Assembly: GCA_943788935.1 (NCBI GenBank)
Contig: CALSSE010000019.1
Location: forward strand, 1 to 64,000
DNA length: 64,000 nucleotides
From: an uncultured bacterium
GTDB lineage: Bacteria > Myxococcota_A > Bradymonadia > UBA7976 > VGTA01
Reading direction: 5' to 3'
A program made the position numbers and the translations under genes. The notes beneath the pieces were generated by a model, which did no database searches, was not told the origin of the DNA, and was given only the letters and a program-made list of their open reading frames with translations. This document shows, piece by piece, positions 1 to 11,600 of this stretch (the stretch's first letter is position 1; every line of letters starts with the position of its first letter).

Positions 1-3000
1 CCCGTCGTTGATATGGCCACTCCGATTGATCAGAGTCGAGCTCTAGATCAAGAATTCGATATAGCTCCTCCGCCTCCACGCTGCGGAGATGGGGTGATTA
101 ATCAACCGACCGAAGCCTGTGATGATGGTAATCGTGAGGATGGCGACGATTGCACTCAGCAGTGCCAAGAGTCGAGATGCGGAGATGGTTATCTTCATCA
201 AGGGGTCGAGGTGTGTGATGATGGTAATGATATCACTAGCGACGCTTGCAATACGTGTGAGCTCGCCACCTGTGGTGATGGAGTAATGCGAACTGACCTC
301 CCTCTTTTTCACACTGATTTTGAAGAGTGTGACGATGGAAATCAGGACGACAGTGATGGATGTACTCGCACTTGCAAACGGGCTATTTGTGGCGATGGGC
401 TGCTCCAAGAGGGGGTAGAGGAGTGCGATGATGGGAATCAAGATAATCGAGATCAGTGCTCAACAGAGTGCACCATCGCTGAATGTGGTGATGGAGTAGT
501 GCAGCTCGGTGTAGAGGAGTGTGATGATGGGAATCAAGACAATCGAGATCAATGCTTAACAGATTGTACTATCGCTGAATGTGGCGATGGATTCCTCCAC
601 GCTGACAGAGAGGAATGTGATGAGGGGGCGATGAATGGCAATCAATCCCGATGTACATCCGGATGTCTCCGAGGGAGATGCGGCGATGGCTTACTCTTGA
701 GCGGTCTACCGGCCAACGACCCTCGCTATGAAGAGTGCGATGATGGAAATACATCGAATACTGATCTTTGTACGAACCTCTGCACACTCGCGAGGTGTGG
801 TGATGGGGTCTTGCGAGAGGGCGAAGAGGCGTGTGATGATGGCAACCTCAACGATGGAGATGGCTGTGATTCATCTTGCGCTCTCGAGCGTTGTGGGAAT
901 GGAATCATACAGCCTGGCGCTGGTGAAGAATGTGATGATGGGAATCTCAATAATGGGGATGAATGTACACAGCTCTGTCGAATCGCTCAATGTGGTGATG
1001 GGATCGTTCAACAAGGGGTTGAAGACTGTGATTTGGGCGAACGTAACGCTGATGAGCCTGATCTCTGTCGTACTGATTGTACTTTGCCCTTCTGCGGAGA
1101 TGAGATCAGGGATGAGCGCTTAGGTGAAGAGTGTGATGGGGGGAGAGAAGGAGACGATGAGTGTCGATCTACCTGTGTACTTAAGAGATGCGGTGATGGG
1201 GTTGTTGATGAGGGAGAAGACTGTGATGATGGGAATCAAAACATCAATGATGCCTGTGTTAACTGCGAGAGCGCCCGCTGTGGGGACGGCGTCTTATGGC
1301 TTGGAGAAGAAGAGTGTGATGAAGGGGCTTCGAACGCCTCTGCACCCGACCAATGTCGCGAAACATGTCGACTGCCACGATGCGGTGACGGCATTAAAGA
1401 TACGGGAGAGCGCTGTGACGATGAAGATGAGGATGATTTTAATGGTTGTGATCGTCACTGTGACATCTCTTGGTGCGGAAATGGGAATCTTGACACCTAC
1501 GCCTTAAGGACGATCGATGAAGAGTGTGATGATCCATCGAGTCAATGTTTAGTAGAAGAGTGTGAGCCTAGTTTAAGCTCTGATTGTGACCAAGACTGTA
1601 GCGCTAGAGACTATGATCTCATCACCGGACAAAGGGTATTCAGGTACCAAGCTGCGCGCTTAAGTGAGTTTGATCGTTATTACTTTGAGATCAGCTCTGC
1701 TAGCTTCGCTCATTTTGCTGCCCGTCAATCGGATATACCGCTAGAGTTTTGCGCTACCCTCAGGGAGATGACCTTAGTTCAAATTGATGATGAGGGACTC
1801 GAGGAAGTGGTAGAGGGACTAGACCCTAGTGGAGCATTTGTTGATCAAGGTCTATGTGGCGTGTCGCAAGCCAACTTAGAGCCTGGTAAATATCGTTTGG
1901 ATGTCTCGGGAGAGGGTGAAGAGAGAGTTTATTATGACCTTACATCATCTTTGAGCCAAGAGATCACAGGTCGCGGTACATTCCCCACTCAGCTCGTCGT
2001 ATCCAATGAAGAGCCGAGGGATGTCTTGGCAGAAGAGATCGCAGCGAAGAGATCTCTCTTTCATCTCTATATCACCGAAGAGGATCTAGAAGAGAACAAC
2101 GATGATCGTCGGATCCGATTGATCTTACACAGTGATCACCTCAAAGAAGGTGTCGATCTATTGGAATGTCCCACTCTTCAACTCCATCGTGACCAAGACC
2201 GTCAAGATATAAGGGACTTAGAGAGACCTAGCGCACTCATTCCGGTAGATCTGAGCTCTCCGACTGATGTGCGAGATCAAAGCACATGTATATATGAGGC
2301 GACCCTAAGTAGAGGCCTTTATCACCTCACCATTCCCCTAGAAGAGCTCCCATTCGAGTCGATCATTTACCAATGGGCATCGACTTGTGGTGATGGAGTC
2401 ATCGATGATGGTGAGAGTTGTGATGTCAATGAGCCTACGTCTCTTCAAGGACGTTATACTTGCTCTCGAGTGTGCCAGATCGATCCTCCAAATACACCGA
2501 ATGATAACATTTGTGATGCGAGCGAAGTCGATAGCGAGGGTGATGGTGATTGTCTTGAGACTTGTGGTGACCAAGCGAGTCCATCCTGCGCTCAAGAGTG
2601 GTCAGAGGCATCACTCTATCAGCGAAATGTTCATGCTCGTGACATCGATAGAGTCCTTGATTTCGAGCTTAAGTATGCTCAAACAGTACAAGCGAGCCTA
2701 GGCTATTGTACTGAGTCAAGTCTCAGCTTATCGATCGTTGATGACGAGGGCGAGGTGGTCATAAGCGACAGCGAAGGAGGGCGAGATCGATGCGCTTATA
2801 TCGATCAACAGTTAGAGCCTGGTCACTATAGTCTGGTCATCGCAGCCGACCCAACAGAAGATGGCTCAAGGGTCATCTCCTATTTATTAGAGGCGCTTCG
2901 TTTTCAGTCATTAGATCATCATCAGCTTATGCAATCTATGACTCATAGCGGAGCGGACAGAGAGCTGACTCGCGCTTTTGAAATTAATGTTCAAGAGGGC

Positions 3001-5673
3001 GAAAGCTATAGACTCAGAGTCTTTGATAATGATCGAACTTTGCAATGTGAGTCACGTCAAAAATACAGCGTGAAGGTGTCTAGTTTAGAGATCACAGGCT
3101 CAATACAGAGAACAGCTGATGGTGAACTAGTACAGGAGCAGCTCAATACAGCGGAGGAGAGATACTCCGATGATCTCACCGCGAGCTTCTCCGAAGATGT
3201 ACCATGTTACGAAACCATGCTCATCTTCGAGACAGGGCGCTATATACTAGATCTAAGCTCTCTCGGAGAGGGTCAAGAGAGCGAAGTAGAGTTTTTCATT
3301 CAAGCGCTCAATCCATCATTATGCGGCAACCATGTCGTCGACGATGGTGAGGAGTGTGATGACGGAAACCTGACCTCAGATGATGGATGTACCAAATACT
3401 GTCTCAAAGAGCCAAACTGTGGTGATGGAGTGGTTGATCGTGGAGAAGAGTGTGATGACGGAAACCGACAAGATGGTGACCTCAGTTGTTCGAGTCAGTG
3501 CACGAGGTGCGGTGACGGCTTGTTAGCTGAAGGTGAACAGTGCGATGACGGTAATACGATTAATGGAGATGGCTGCGATCTACTATGTAGCTCTGAGGTC
3601 ATTGAGGTGATTCATGCTGTAAGTCATTATCGAGGGCGAGTATTGCAGAGCAAATATAGAGAGCGGAGCGCTGAAATAGGTGGTGCTACATTGGATATTG
3701 ATCGGAATATCAATGAGAGATCAGATCTCTATATTGTTGACCTCTCAAAGAAAGGTGTGACTTTAGAGTCAGGGCTTGATGTTGTGCTGTGTGCTCAGCT
3801 TAATAGCAGTACTGACGACACAAATATCAGCGTTTCACCTGATGTACTAAAGGATCAGCTCCAAACCACTGTAAAGCTGATTTCAATCGATAATGGACAA
3901 TCTCCCCAAGCAGCGGTTCAACTCAACGAAGCCGCTGAGGCAGATACGATTTCATTGGTTACATCTGAGACTCCACTGCTCGATTTAGAGAGGTGTGGTG
4001 AAGAGCTTCTCCCTAGCGAGCCGCAACCAACTCTCTCTCTTGCGACAAGTGAACAGCGACAACGTTGGCATGAACGAGACGACTTGACCTGCCTCAAGAT
4101 GCGCTGGGATAACCAAAGTTTAAACGGTAAATATGCTCTCGTCGTTGAAGCGAATGAGCAATGGCAACTCTATCGTGATCATCCTCTTGAGTATGATCTC
4201 AATCTCATGACATGGAGTACACTGTGGTCCTCTGAGGCAGTGGGTCTTGGGATCGCTACGGGTCAAATTAAGCCCAATGGTGATGCACTGTTTAAGCTCA
4301 CTCGACCCCCTGGCGCCTTGTCCAATTTATATGAGGCGAGAACACTTGAGAGTGATCACTTCTCCTGTCCGATACACACTGAGACAGCGATCACTCTACT
4401 AACCCCAAATGTAGACACTCAAGAATGTCATATTTACTCGCGACTCAGCGAAGACTCATCTTGTGCCTCAACTAGAGCGATACTCGAAGATGAGGGTGAT
4501 TACTATTTTCTCGTAAGGTCAAGAGAGCCGACTACAGGTCTTAATCGTTTTGGTTTCAAACTCCGCTCTGTTGAAGCCTGTGGTGATCATATTCTTGATT
4601 GGGGTGAAGAGTGTGACGATGGGAACCGCAACAATAATGATGAATGCAGTAAGGTGTGTACTAACACCTATCTGCAGTGTGGGAATGGCGTACTTGATGT
4701 GGGTGAAGAATGTGATGATGGTAATCAAATGAGTGACGATGGCTGTGATGAGGTCTGTGAGAATGAGCGTGATACATTATGGTTAAACAAGTCTCAATTG
4801 AGTGACCTTACTCCCCCTCTTGTCGCGCAACAGGTCAGCGCAGTCAGTGAACCTCGGTATACTTTCATTAAATATCCAGTAAATGAGAGGGATGTTAACG
4901 GTGACGAGACTCCTTTAGAGGGCGATTTCTGGCTAAACCTCACGCCGGCAGAAGGCTATGAGTTGACTTATAAGTTATGCAGTGATGGGGAAGAGAACGA
5001 CTGCGCCATCGACTCTGGAGAGTGCCAAGTTAACATGAACCTCAGCGATATCGATGGAGAGAGCCCAATCGAGGGAGAAGAAGGCTTTAATGCCTGTACT
5101 CTCTCCATGAATTTAGCACTCAGTGAAGAATCTGAGCCAGTGGACCCACCATACCATTTAAGCTATCATCGCCGATATAACTTAAATAAAAGTATGCAGA
5201 TATATGGTCGTCTGCAACCTTTTGCGTCAGATATGTTTGAGATTAACCTCTCGGAAATAAAAACCAATATCGGTAAAAATATAAGCTCGATCATTATGAA
5301 AGCGATGGTCACTGCAGAGTCTATCTCTGAGTTTGTCGCCTCCGATGAGCCTCCTTGTTCTGAAGCCCTAGATCCACTGCTCACTTTGTATGATAGCCGA
5401 GGTAATGTGATCCTAGAGAATGATGACTTTACGGCGACCAATCTCTGTCCTTCGATCTTCTCTATCCTCAATGTTCAATCACAAGGGGCAGGGGAGACCC
5501 ACAATCCTAATATTTACCGAATACAAGTTCAAAATCTATCTCTCTTAACATCCTCTTATCGTCTACAGGTTATCTTCCCAGATAGTTGTGGTAACGGGAC
5601 TCTTGATTTTGGAGAAGAGTGTGATTCTGATGATATGTCCTCTTGTCGTTCCTGTCGACTCGTTGAGCCTTAA
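1..5673 (+). CDS. Giant DUF4215-type Cys-rich repeat surface protein (5' end outside window)
   Basis: The reading frame is open to the left edge. The first ATG (position 13) is followed by no signal peptide, so the true start is probably upstream of the window. The visible 1890 residues open with about 14 tandem 35-45 residue units of the form CGDGxxxxGEECDDGNxxxxDxCxxxC, the Myxococcota DUF4215 / Cys-rich repeat. Further single units sit near residues 790, 1105-1190, 1520-1580 and at the C-terminus. Between them lie beta-rich segments with pre-peptidase-C-like features (GxYxLxV, YYFEISS, RYILDLSS). Such proteins are typically exported or surface-anchored, with disulfide-stabilised and perhaps Ca-binding repeats; the function is unknown. 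It lies just upstream of a paralogue in the same orientation, so the two may be co-transcribed. Confidence 0.85.
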   Translation, partial: PVVDMATPIDQSRALDQEFDIAPPPPRCGDGVINQPTEACDDGNREDGDDCTQQCQESRCGDGYLHQGVEVCDDGNDITSDACNTCELATCGDGVMRTDLPLFHTDFEECDDGNQDDSDGCTRTCKRAICGDGLLQEGVEECDDGNQDNRDQCSTECTIAECGDGVVQLGVEECDDGNQDNRDQCLTDCTIAECGDGFLHADREECDEGAMNGNQSRCTSGCLRGRCGDGLLLSGLPANDPRYEECDDGNTSNTDLCTNLCTLARCGDGVLREGEEACDDGNLNDGDGCDSSCALERCGNGIIQPGAGEECDDGNLNNGDECTQLCRIAQCGDGIVQQGVEDCDLGERNADEPDLCRTDCTLPFCGDEIRDERLGEECDGGREGDDECRSTCVLKRCGDGVVDEGEDCDDGNQNINDACVNCESARCGDGVLWLGEEECDEGASNASAPDQCRETCRLPRCGDGIKDTGERCDDEDEDDFNGCDRHCDISWCGNGNLDTYALRTIDEECDDPSSQCLVEECEPSLSSDCDQDCSARDYDLITGQRVFRYQAARLSEFDRYYFEISSASFAHFAARQSDIPLEFCATLREMTLVQIDDEGLEEVVEGLDPSGAFVDQGLCGVSQANLEPGKYRLDVSGEGEERVYYDLTSSLSQEITGRGTFPTQLVVSNEEPRDVLAEEIAAKRSLFHLYITEEDLEENNDDRRIRLILHSDHLKEGVDLLECPTLQLHRDQDRQDIRDLERPSALIPVDLSSPTDVRDQSTCIYEATLSRGLYHLTIPLEELPFESIIYQWASTCGDGVIDDGESCDVNEPTSLQGRYTCSRVCQIDPPNTPNDNICDASEVDSEGDGDCLETCGDQASPSCAQEWSEASLYQRNVHARDIDRVLDFELKYAQTVQASLGYCTESSLSLSIVDDEGEVVISDSEGGRDRCAYIDQQLEPGHYSLVIAADPTEDGSRVISYLLEALRFQSLDHHQLMQSMTHSGADRELTRAFEINVQEGESYRLRVFDNDRTLQCESRQKYSVKVSSLEITGSIQRTADGELVQEQLNTAEERYSDDLTASFSEDVPCYETMLIFETGRYILDLSSLGEGQESEVEFFIQALNPSLCGNHVVDDGEECDDGNLTSDDGCTKYCLKEPNCGDGVVDRGEECDDGNRQDGDLSCSSQCTRCGDGLLAEGEQCDDGNTINGDGCDLLCSSEVIEVIHAVSHYRGRVLQSKYRERSAEIGGATLDIDRNINERSDLYIVDLSKKGVTLESGLDVVLCAQLNSSTDDTNISVSPDVLKDQLQTTVKLISIDNGQSPQAAVQLNEAAEADTISLVTSETPLLDLERCGEELLPSEPQPTLSLATSEQRQRWHERDDLTCLKMRWDNQSLNGKYALVVEANEQWQLYRDHPLEYDLNLMTWSTLWSSEAVGLGIATGQIKPNGDALFKLTRPPGALSNLYEARTLESDHFSCPIHTETAITLLTPNVDTQECHIYSRLSEDSSCASTRAILEDEGDYYFLVRSREPTTGLNRFGFKLRSVEACGDHILDWGEECDDGNRNNNDECSKVCTNTYLQCGNGVLDVGEECDDGNQMSDDGCDEVCENERDTLWLNKSQLSDLTPPLVAQQVSAVSEPRYTFIKYPVNERDVNGDETPLEGDFWLNLTPAEGYELTYKLCSDGEENDCAIDSGECQVNMNLSDIDGESPIEGEEGFNACTLSMNLALSEESEPVDPPYHLSYHRRYNLNKSMQIYGRLQPFASDMFEINLSEIKTNIGKNISSIIMKAMVTAESISEFVASDEPPCSEALDPLLTLYDSRGNVILENDDFTATNLCPSIFSILNVQSQGAGETHNPNIYRIQVQNLSLLTSSYRLQVIFPDSCGNGTLDFGEECDSDDMSSCRSCRLVEP

Positions 5674-5683
5674 GGTCTTAGAT

Positions 5684-8600
5684 ATGATCATTAACAGCAT
5701 GAAGAAAACCGTGTATTCTCAAATCCTTAAGCATCTATCCATGATTAAGTATACAGCGATAACGCTCTTACTCATTAGCTTTTTTGGCTGCGATGAGTCA
5801 TCTTCAAGTGAGCCCTCAGGGATGATGAATAGAGCCCCGAGTCCCTCTGAGCCAGACCCTAGAGATGAATCTCGACCCTCAGCGGTCGTTGAGCCCCCCC
5901 CCGCGGTCTGTGGGGATCAGGTACGCGCGGGTGAAGAGGAGTGTGACGATGGCAACGCTGTCGAGGGAGATGGGTGTGACTCTAATTGTCTGATAGAGCG
6001 ATGCGGTAATGGGGTCGTACAATTCGCTGAGCGTTGCGATGATGGTGCTGAGAACAGTGATGTAAGCCCAAATCGTTGTCGACTTAATTGCACTTTTCCT
6101 CGCTGTGGAGATGGGGTTCAAGATCAACGTGAAGAATGCGATGATGGCAATCTAAACAACTTCGATGCGTGTCGTTCTAGCTGTCTTCTCGCTCTTTGTG
6201 GCGACGGTCTACTCCGTGAAGACCTCGAAGAAAGTGATCCACTGTATGAGACATGTGACCATGGGAGCTTAAACAGCGATACACGAGCAAACGCTTGTCG
6301 AACAGACTGTCAATGGGCGGGTTGTGGTGATGGGATACAGGACGCTGGTGAGGAGTGTGATCTAGGGGCACAAAATAGCAGTCTCAGGGGCTCAGGCGCT
6401 AGCTGTAGATCAGACTGTCGCCTACCAAGATGTGGCGACGGCGTTAATGATCAGCGCCCAGAGTGTGACTCACTCCCCACTAATGACCCTCCGACGACCT
6501 GTGGTAATGGGAGGTTAGATGTTGGAGAGGCCTGTGATCAAGGAGAGGCGAACACCAATGATCCTGCTGTCGGTGCCTATGATAGTGAACATATCACTTG
6601 TCGGACCGACTGTCAGTTCGCACGGTGCGGAGATGGGATCCTTGATCTTGAAGAGCGATGTGATGATGGGAACATCGAAGTAGAGCCATGCGTATATGGT
6701 GAAGAGAGCTGTATGGTCTGTGGCTCGGAATGTCTATTCATTCAAAGCAACGACACCTCTTATTGTGGTGATGGAGAGATCGATCCCAGCGAACAATGTG
6801 ATTCGCTCCCTACCGATAACCAAACCTTCTGTGACTCATCATGTAGATTCTTGGATATTAATTGTGGCGATGGCGACCTCGATCCCAATGAGGAGTGTGA
6901 TGATAATAATGTACTCGATGGTGATGGATGTAGCTTTGAATGTCTCAGTGAATGTAGCAACGGGATCCTCGATCTCGGTGAAGTCTGTGATAATGGCGCC
7001 CTAAATCAAATCGAGACCTGTGACTTAGCTTGTACTCTAGGGAGAGTATTGATCAAGCGAGGGATGACTGAGCATCAAGGCGCCATCCCCGTCACGACTT
7101 ATAACGAAAACGGCACAGCGGAGTACTCTGAGAACGATAATATAAGCCTTTATCATGATGAGTATATTTTCCAAAATGATGGGGCTTCAACGTTGTCGGT
7201 CTGCTTTGATTTCATCACTGATGAAGAAGAGACAGAGGATCAAGACCCAGAGAGTCAACAGATGTTCTCCTCTTTGTTTAAGGTCTCGCTTGAGAAGATC
7301 AACAGTCTCGCAGAAGATGCTGATATACAGCTTAATTTTATCGATAATACTCAAGGTGTGGTCACTGACTTAATTCCAAATTCCGATGGGTGCATTCTCT
7401 TTACGGATACATATTTAGATACGTCGGGGGCTTATCGATTAAAGGTCTCTCTTCAAAATCTCAACTCGCTGACCGAGGAGACAAGAGAGACGCTGAGAAC
7501 CAGAGAAGTTTTGAGGAGACTAGATAAAGAGGTTCACTATGGTCTAGACTTTAAATTATACAGAGCGATCAATCAAGAGGGGGTTAATCATGGTCGAGTT
7601 GGCTCACAGGGAGATGACCTCTATCTGCTGAGTCTAGATGAAGACGCCAAGGTCTCATTACGACTCACGACTGATCACTTTGGACGCTGTCCATTGGAAG
7701 AGGGAACGGCGAGGCCACGATTGACCGTTTATAATAAGTCCCTTGACGGTAATGTAGGCTCAGAGAGGGCGATTGAGATGCGGTTAGAGGAGCAGGATAG
7801 GCAGGCCTGTTCAATGATTTTAGGCTCCAATGATTGGCTCGCCGGTGAGTATTGGATCAAGGTTGATACAGAGACACCATCTAGTCCGTCTGGCCGTTAT
7901 CGTCTCGATAGCAACATAAGAGTGTCTGACTTTGAAAGATCACCCTTTCCTCCTCGTCAAGTCATCCTCTTCTCTTCAGAATTTATCGATCATCTCCCTG
8001 AGCGAAGAGCGGCCGACCCACTAAGCTCTTTGAGAGCATTAGCGAGGAGATATATTATCGAAGTCCCCGAGTCAGATGAAGAGGCAACAGAGAAAGGGTA
8101 TGAGCTGGAGGCGACGATGTTTGGCTGTGAGAGCGGAGCGCTTACTCAAGTCGAGCTGTGGTCACTCGATGAAGACGATGACAACTCGGTATTCATCCAT
8201 CAGGCAGTAGAGCTTGATGAGAGTGATCCTCATTGGGCGCAAGGAGCATGTCAAAGGTTAAGGACATTTTTAGAGCCAGGTCGCTATTCGATTACCCTTC
8301 GCCACTCCGAGCTAGAGAGTGTAAGTGGACTGACCGTAGATGAGATTATAGCAAGGTCTTCCTTCCCCTATCTCATCTCCATTCATCATGGAAATGACCT
8401 CAAGAGAGGTGGGGGGGTTAACGGTAGAATAGGTGTCACTGAGCTTCGAGATCTCCCTGTTGATCAGAGCACAATGCAGCGCTTTATCTATGGAGAGGAG
8501 TCAGCAATCACCGAGATCGAGAGATTGGGGTTCATCACCGGTATTGATCGATTTACTCTCCTGCTCGATCAGAGAGAAGAGGTTAGTCTCGATCTATCAG

Positions 8601-11600
8601 TCGCATCGGCGTGTGAGCTCTTATACAATCAGGGGACACTCGAAGTCGATTTCGACCTCTGGCTTCAGCTAGACGGCGAAGCTGAACCGGTGAGTCTTAG
8701 GGCAGACATAGGAGAGGACACAGAAGAGGCCTTAGAGGTTTTTGCAAGGAACAGTCAACTTAGCGACTGTGGTGGACAGATTCGGCTCTCTATTCCTAGT
8801 GGCTCACATTCTATTTATGTGAATGTGAAGATAGAGAATGATTCGCTCGCCTCACCTCTCTCTAGCGATCAAATATCCTCTATCTCTTTACCTCACTATA
8901 CGCTGACTCTTGAGCGACCCGAGCTATGCGGAAACGGTCAGACTGAGGGTGTAGAGGAGTGCGATGATGGAAATCTAGATGCTAACGATTACTGCGATCA
9001 ATGTAAATTGCAGGCCGTATGTGGTGATGGCATACAAGAGGAATCATTGGACGAATCATGTGATGATGGTAACCTTATTCCCTTTGATGGCTGTTCCCCT
9101 AGCTGTTATCAATGTGGTGATCAAGTGAAGTCCGCTGGCGAAGAGTGTGAATACACCCTCGATTCAGCCGATTGTGATGAGTATTGTACCCAACGTATAT
9201 ACGATGTTCAAACCTCCGAGAGTACGTACACAGAGAGAGCGATCTCTGTAGGAGAGAGCGATCAGTTTAATATTCAACTCCGTGAGTACTCGTGGTTAGC
9301 CATAGAGACTTTGGGGTGTGAGAGCGAAGACCCTAATCTCCCTCGACGATTTGACACCAAGCTAGAGCTGACGCGAGATGAAGATAATCATGTTTTTGAG
9401 GCGAGCGACGATCAAGAGACTAGCGCTTGTGCCAAGCTAGAGCAATATATTGACCGCGATGAAGGGGGTCAAGCGACTTTAGAGGTAAAGAGTGAACGTT
9501 TTGATACTGTTTTAGGGTACAGCCTTGACATTACTCAATCGGTTCGGTTGCTCAGTGATCGGAATGGTCTCTGTGTCAGAAGACCGATCTCTAATCAGAA
9601 CCAAACCCCTATAGACCTATGCCCAGAGAATAGTCATACGCTCCCCGAGTTAAAGGGGACTTTAAGCGGTGAAGTTAATGATCAACATCGATTCTATATT
9701 GATTCAAGGCGTGAGAATTATCTGGGCTTCAAGGTGAGCCGACTCAATCAAAGTTCCTGTCCACGTCACATGTATGTCGTCGGCTTTATGGATGAGGATG
9801 GGAATCCTATTCGTATCGATTTTGATAGTGAGAATGATGAGACGACCTGCGCAGTCCTCCCTAAGCGCTCATGGCCTGAAGGGCGGTACTCACTATACTT
9901 AGAAACTGATGTCAGTAATCACAGTGGTGGTGACTTTGAATATAAACTTGAGGCAGAGATACCCGAGGCGACTCTAAGTACCTGTGGTAATTATCAACTT
10001 GAAATCGGAGAAGAGTGTGATGTGGCTGCTGATGGAACAGTGTTGGGCGGTGACTCCAATCAAGGGATCTGTCGAGAGTGTCGTCTCCCCTACTGTGGTG
10101 ATGGCTTCGCCGAGCGAGATGAAGTATGTGATAATGGCGTCTTAAATGCTGATGATCAATCTTGTCTCTCTAATTGTCAGATCGCTCTCTGTGGAGATCG
10201 CTATATAAGAACAGATCTAGGCGCAGGTGAAGAGGGCTATGAGGAATGTGATGAAGGAGATCAAAACGCTGATGATCAATCTTGTTTAAGTGATTGTCTA
10301 TCCGCTAGGTGTGGAGATGGCTTTACAAGAATAGATCTAGTAGAGGGAGAGCCGGGCTATGAGAGGTGCGATGATGGGAATAATGAGGATGGTGATGGGT
10401 GCTCTGCTGATTGCACTGCTCAAGAACAACTCTGCAGTGATGGGAGCTACATTCCAGAAGGGGAGACCTGTCCTGAACCGCCTCTTATTCCTGTGTGTGG
10501 CAATGCCTTTACCGAGCTCAATGAAACTTGTGACGACGGCAATCAACTCAATGGGGATGGCTGTGATTCCTCTTGCCAGTCGGAGAGAGTCTATGTGAAG
10601 TCAGGTCTTTATAACGAGATCAGCGACGGCATACACTTATATGAAATCAGCGTGGATGGTCTATCGAGGCTCGTCGTTGAAACGGAAGGGGCTGGTAGCT
10701 TATGTGAGAACGGTGTACAAGACCCTACCTTACCTGAGATCGATACTACGATCACAGTCTATGATGTAGCTGATGATGGGCGCTTATCACAGGTCATCAT
10801 TAATAACGATGATCACCCGATCCTAAATTCTAAGTGCTCAAAAGTTGATCTACAGCTCTATGAAGCGGGTCGTTACATTATTGAAGTGGGCGCGTACGGT
10901 AATGAACCACTAGTGCCCTATCGCCTAAAGCTCCAGCTGTCCCGTGACCTCTCTCGGGGTCTGCCTCTAGAGGGTCAGTTATCTCAAGGAGAGACAGATG
11001 TGTATTCAATCTCCTTGTATGATCTCCAGAGTAAAGAGATTACTATCGATACGCTGAGAGCCTTCAGTGACCTTAAGGTAGAGTTTATTCATGTCGGTAG
11101 AGATGAAGTTTTAGACCCCTTCATTAACCCTAATCAACCCAACCATAGCGCCTCATTCCCCATTGATGTGACCTTAGAGTCCGAGTTAGGTGAGGATCTG
11201 TTTGGTAGCGGAGATGAGCCTGGTGAAGCGCGGTCTATTCTAGATCGTGTCTTCGTTTTGGTTCATCGAGATACAGAGATTCTAGGCCTAAGAAGATATG
11301 CCATAGGCCTCACGAGGTTATGTGGAGATGGGGTGCTTAATTATGGGGGGAGTCAACGCTATGTCGAGAATGGTGAGCAATGTGATGATGGTAATACGAA
11401 TGATGGTGATGGGTGCTCGTCTTGGTGTCGATTAGAGCGTAACCTTTGTGGAAACGGCATTACAGAGACCTACATTAAGGATGGGGTCACTATCGAGGAG
11501 ACCTGTGACTCCGGTCATCTCCTCGCTGACCCACAGATTCCACCAGACTTTGCTCATCCAGACCAAGTGGAGAACAGCGAAATGACATACTCAGTGATGC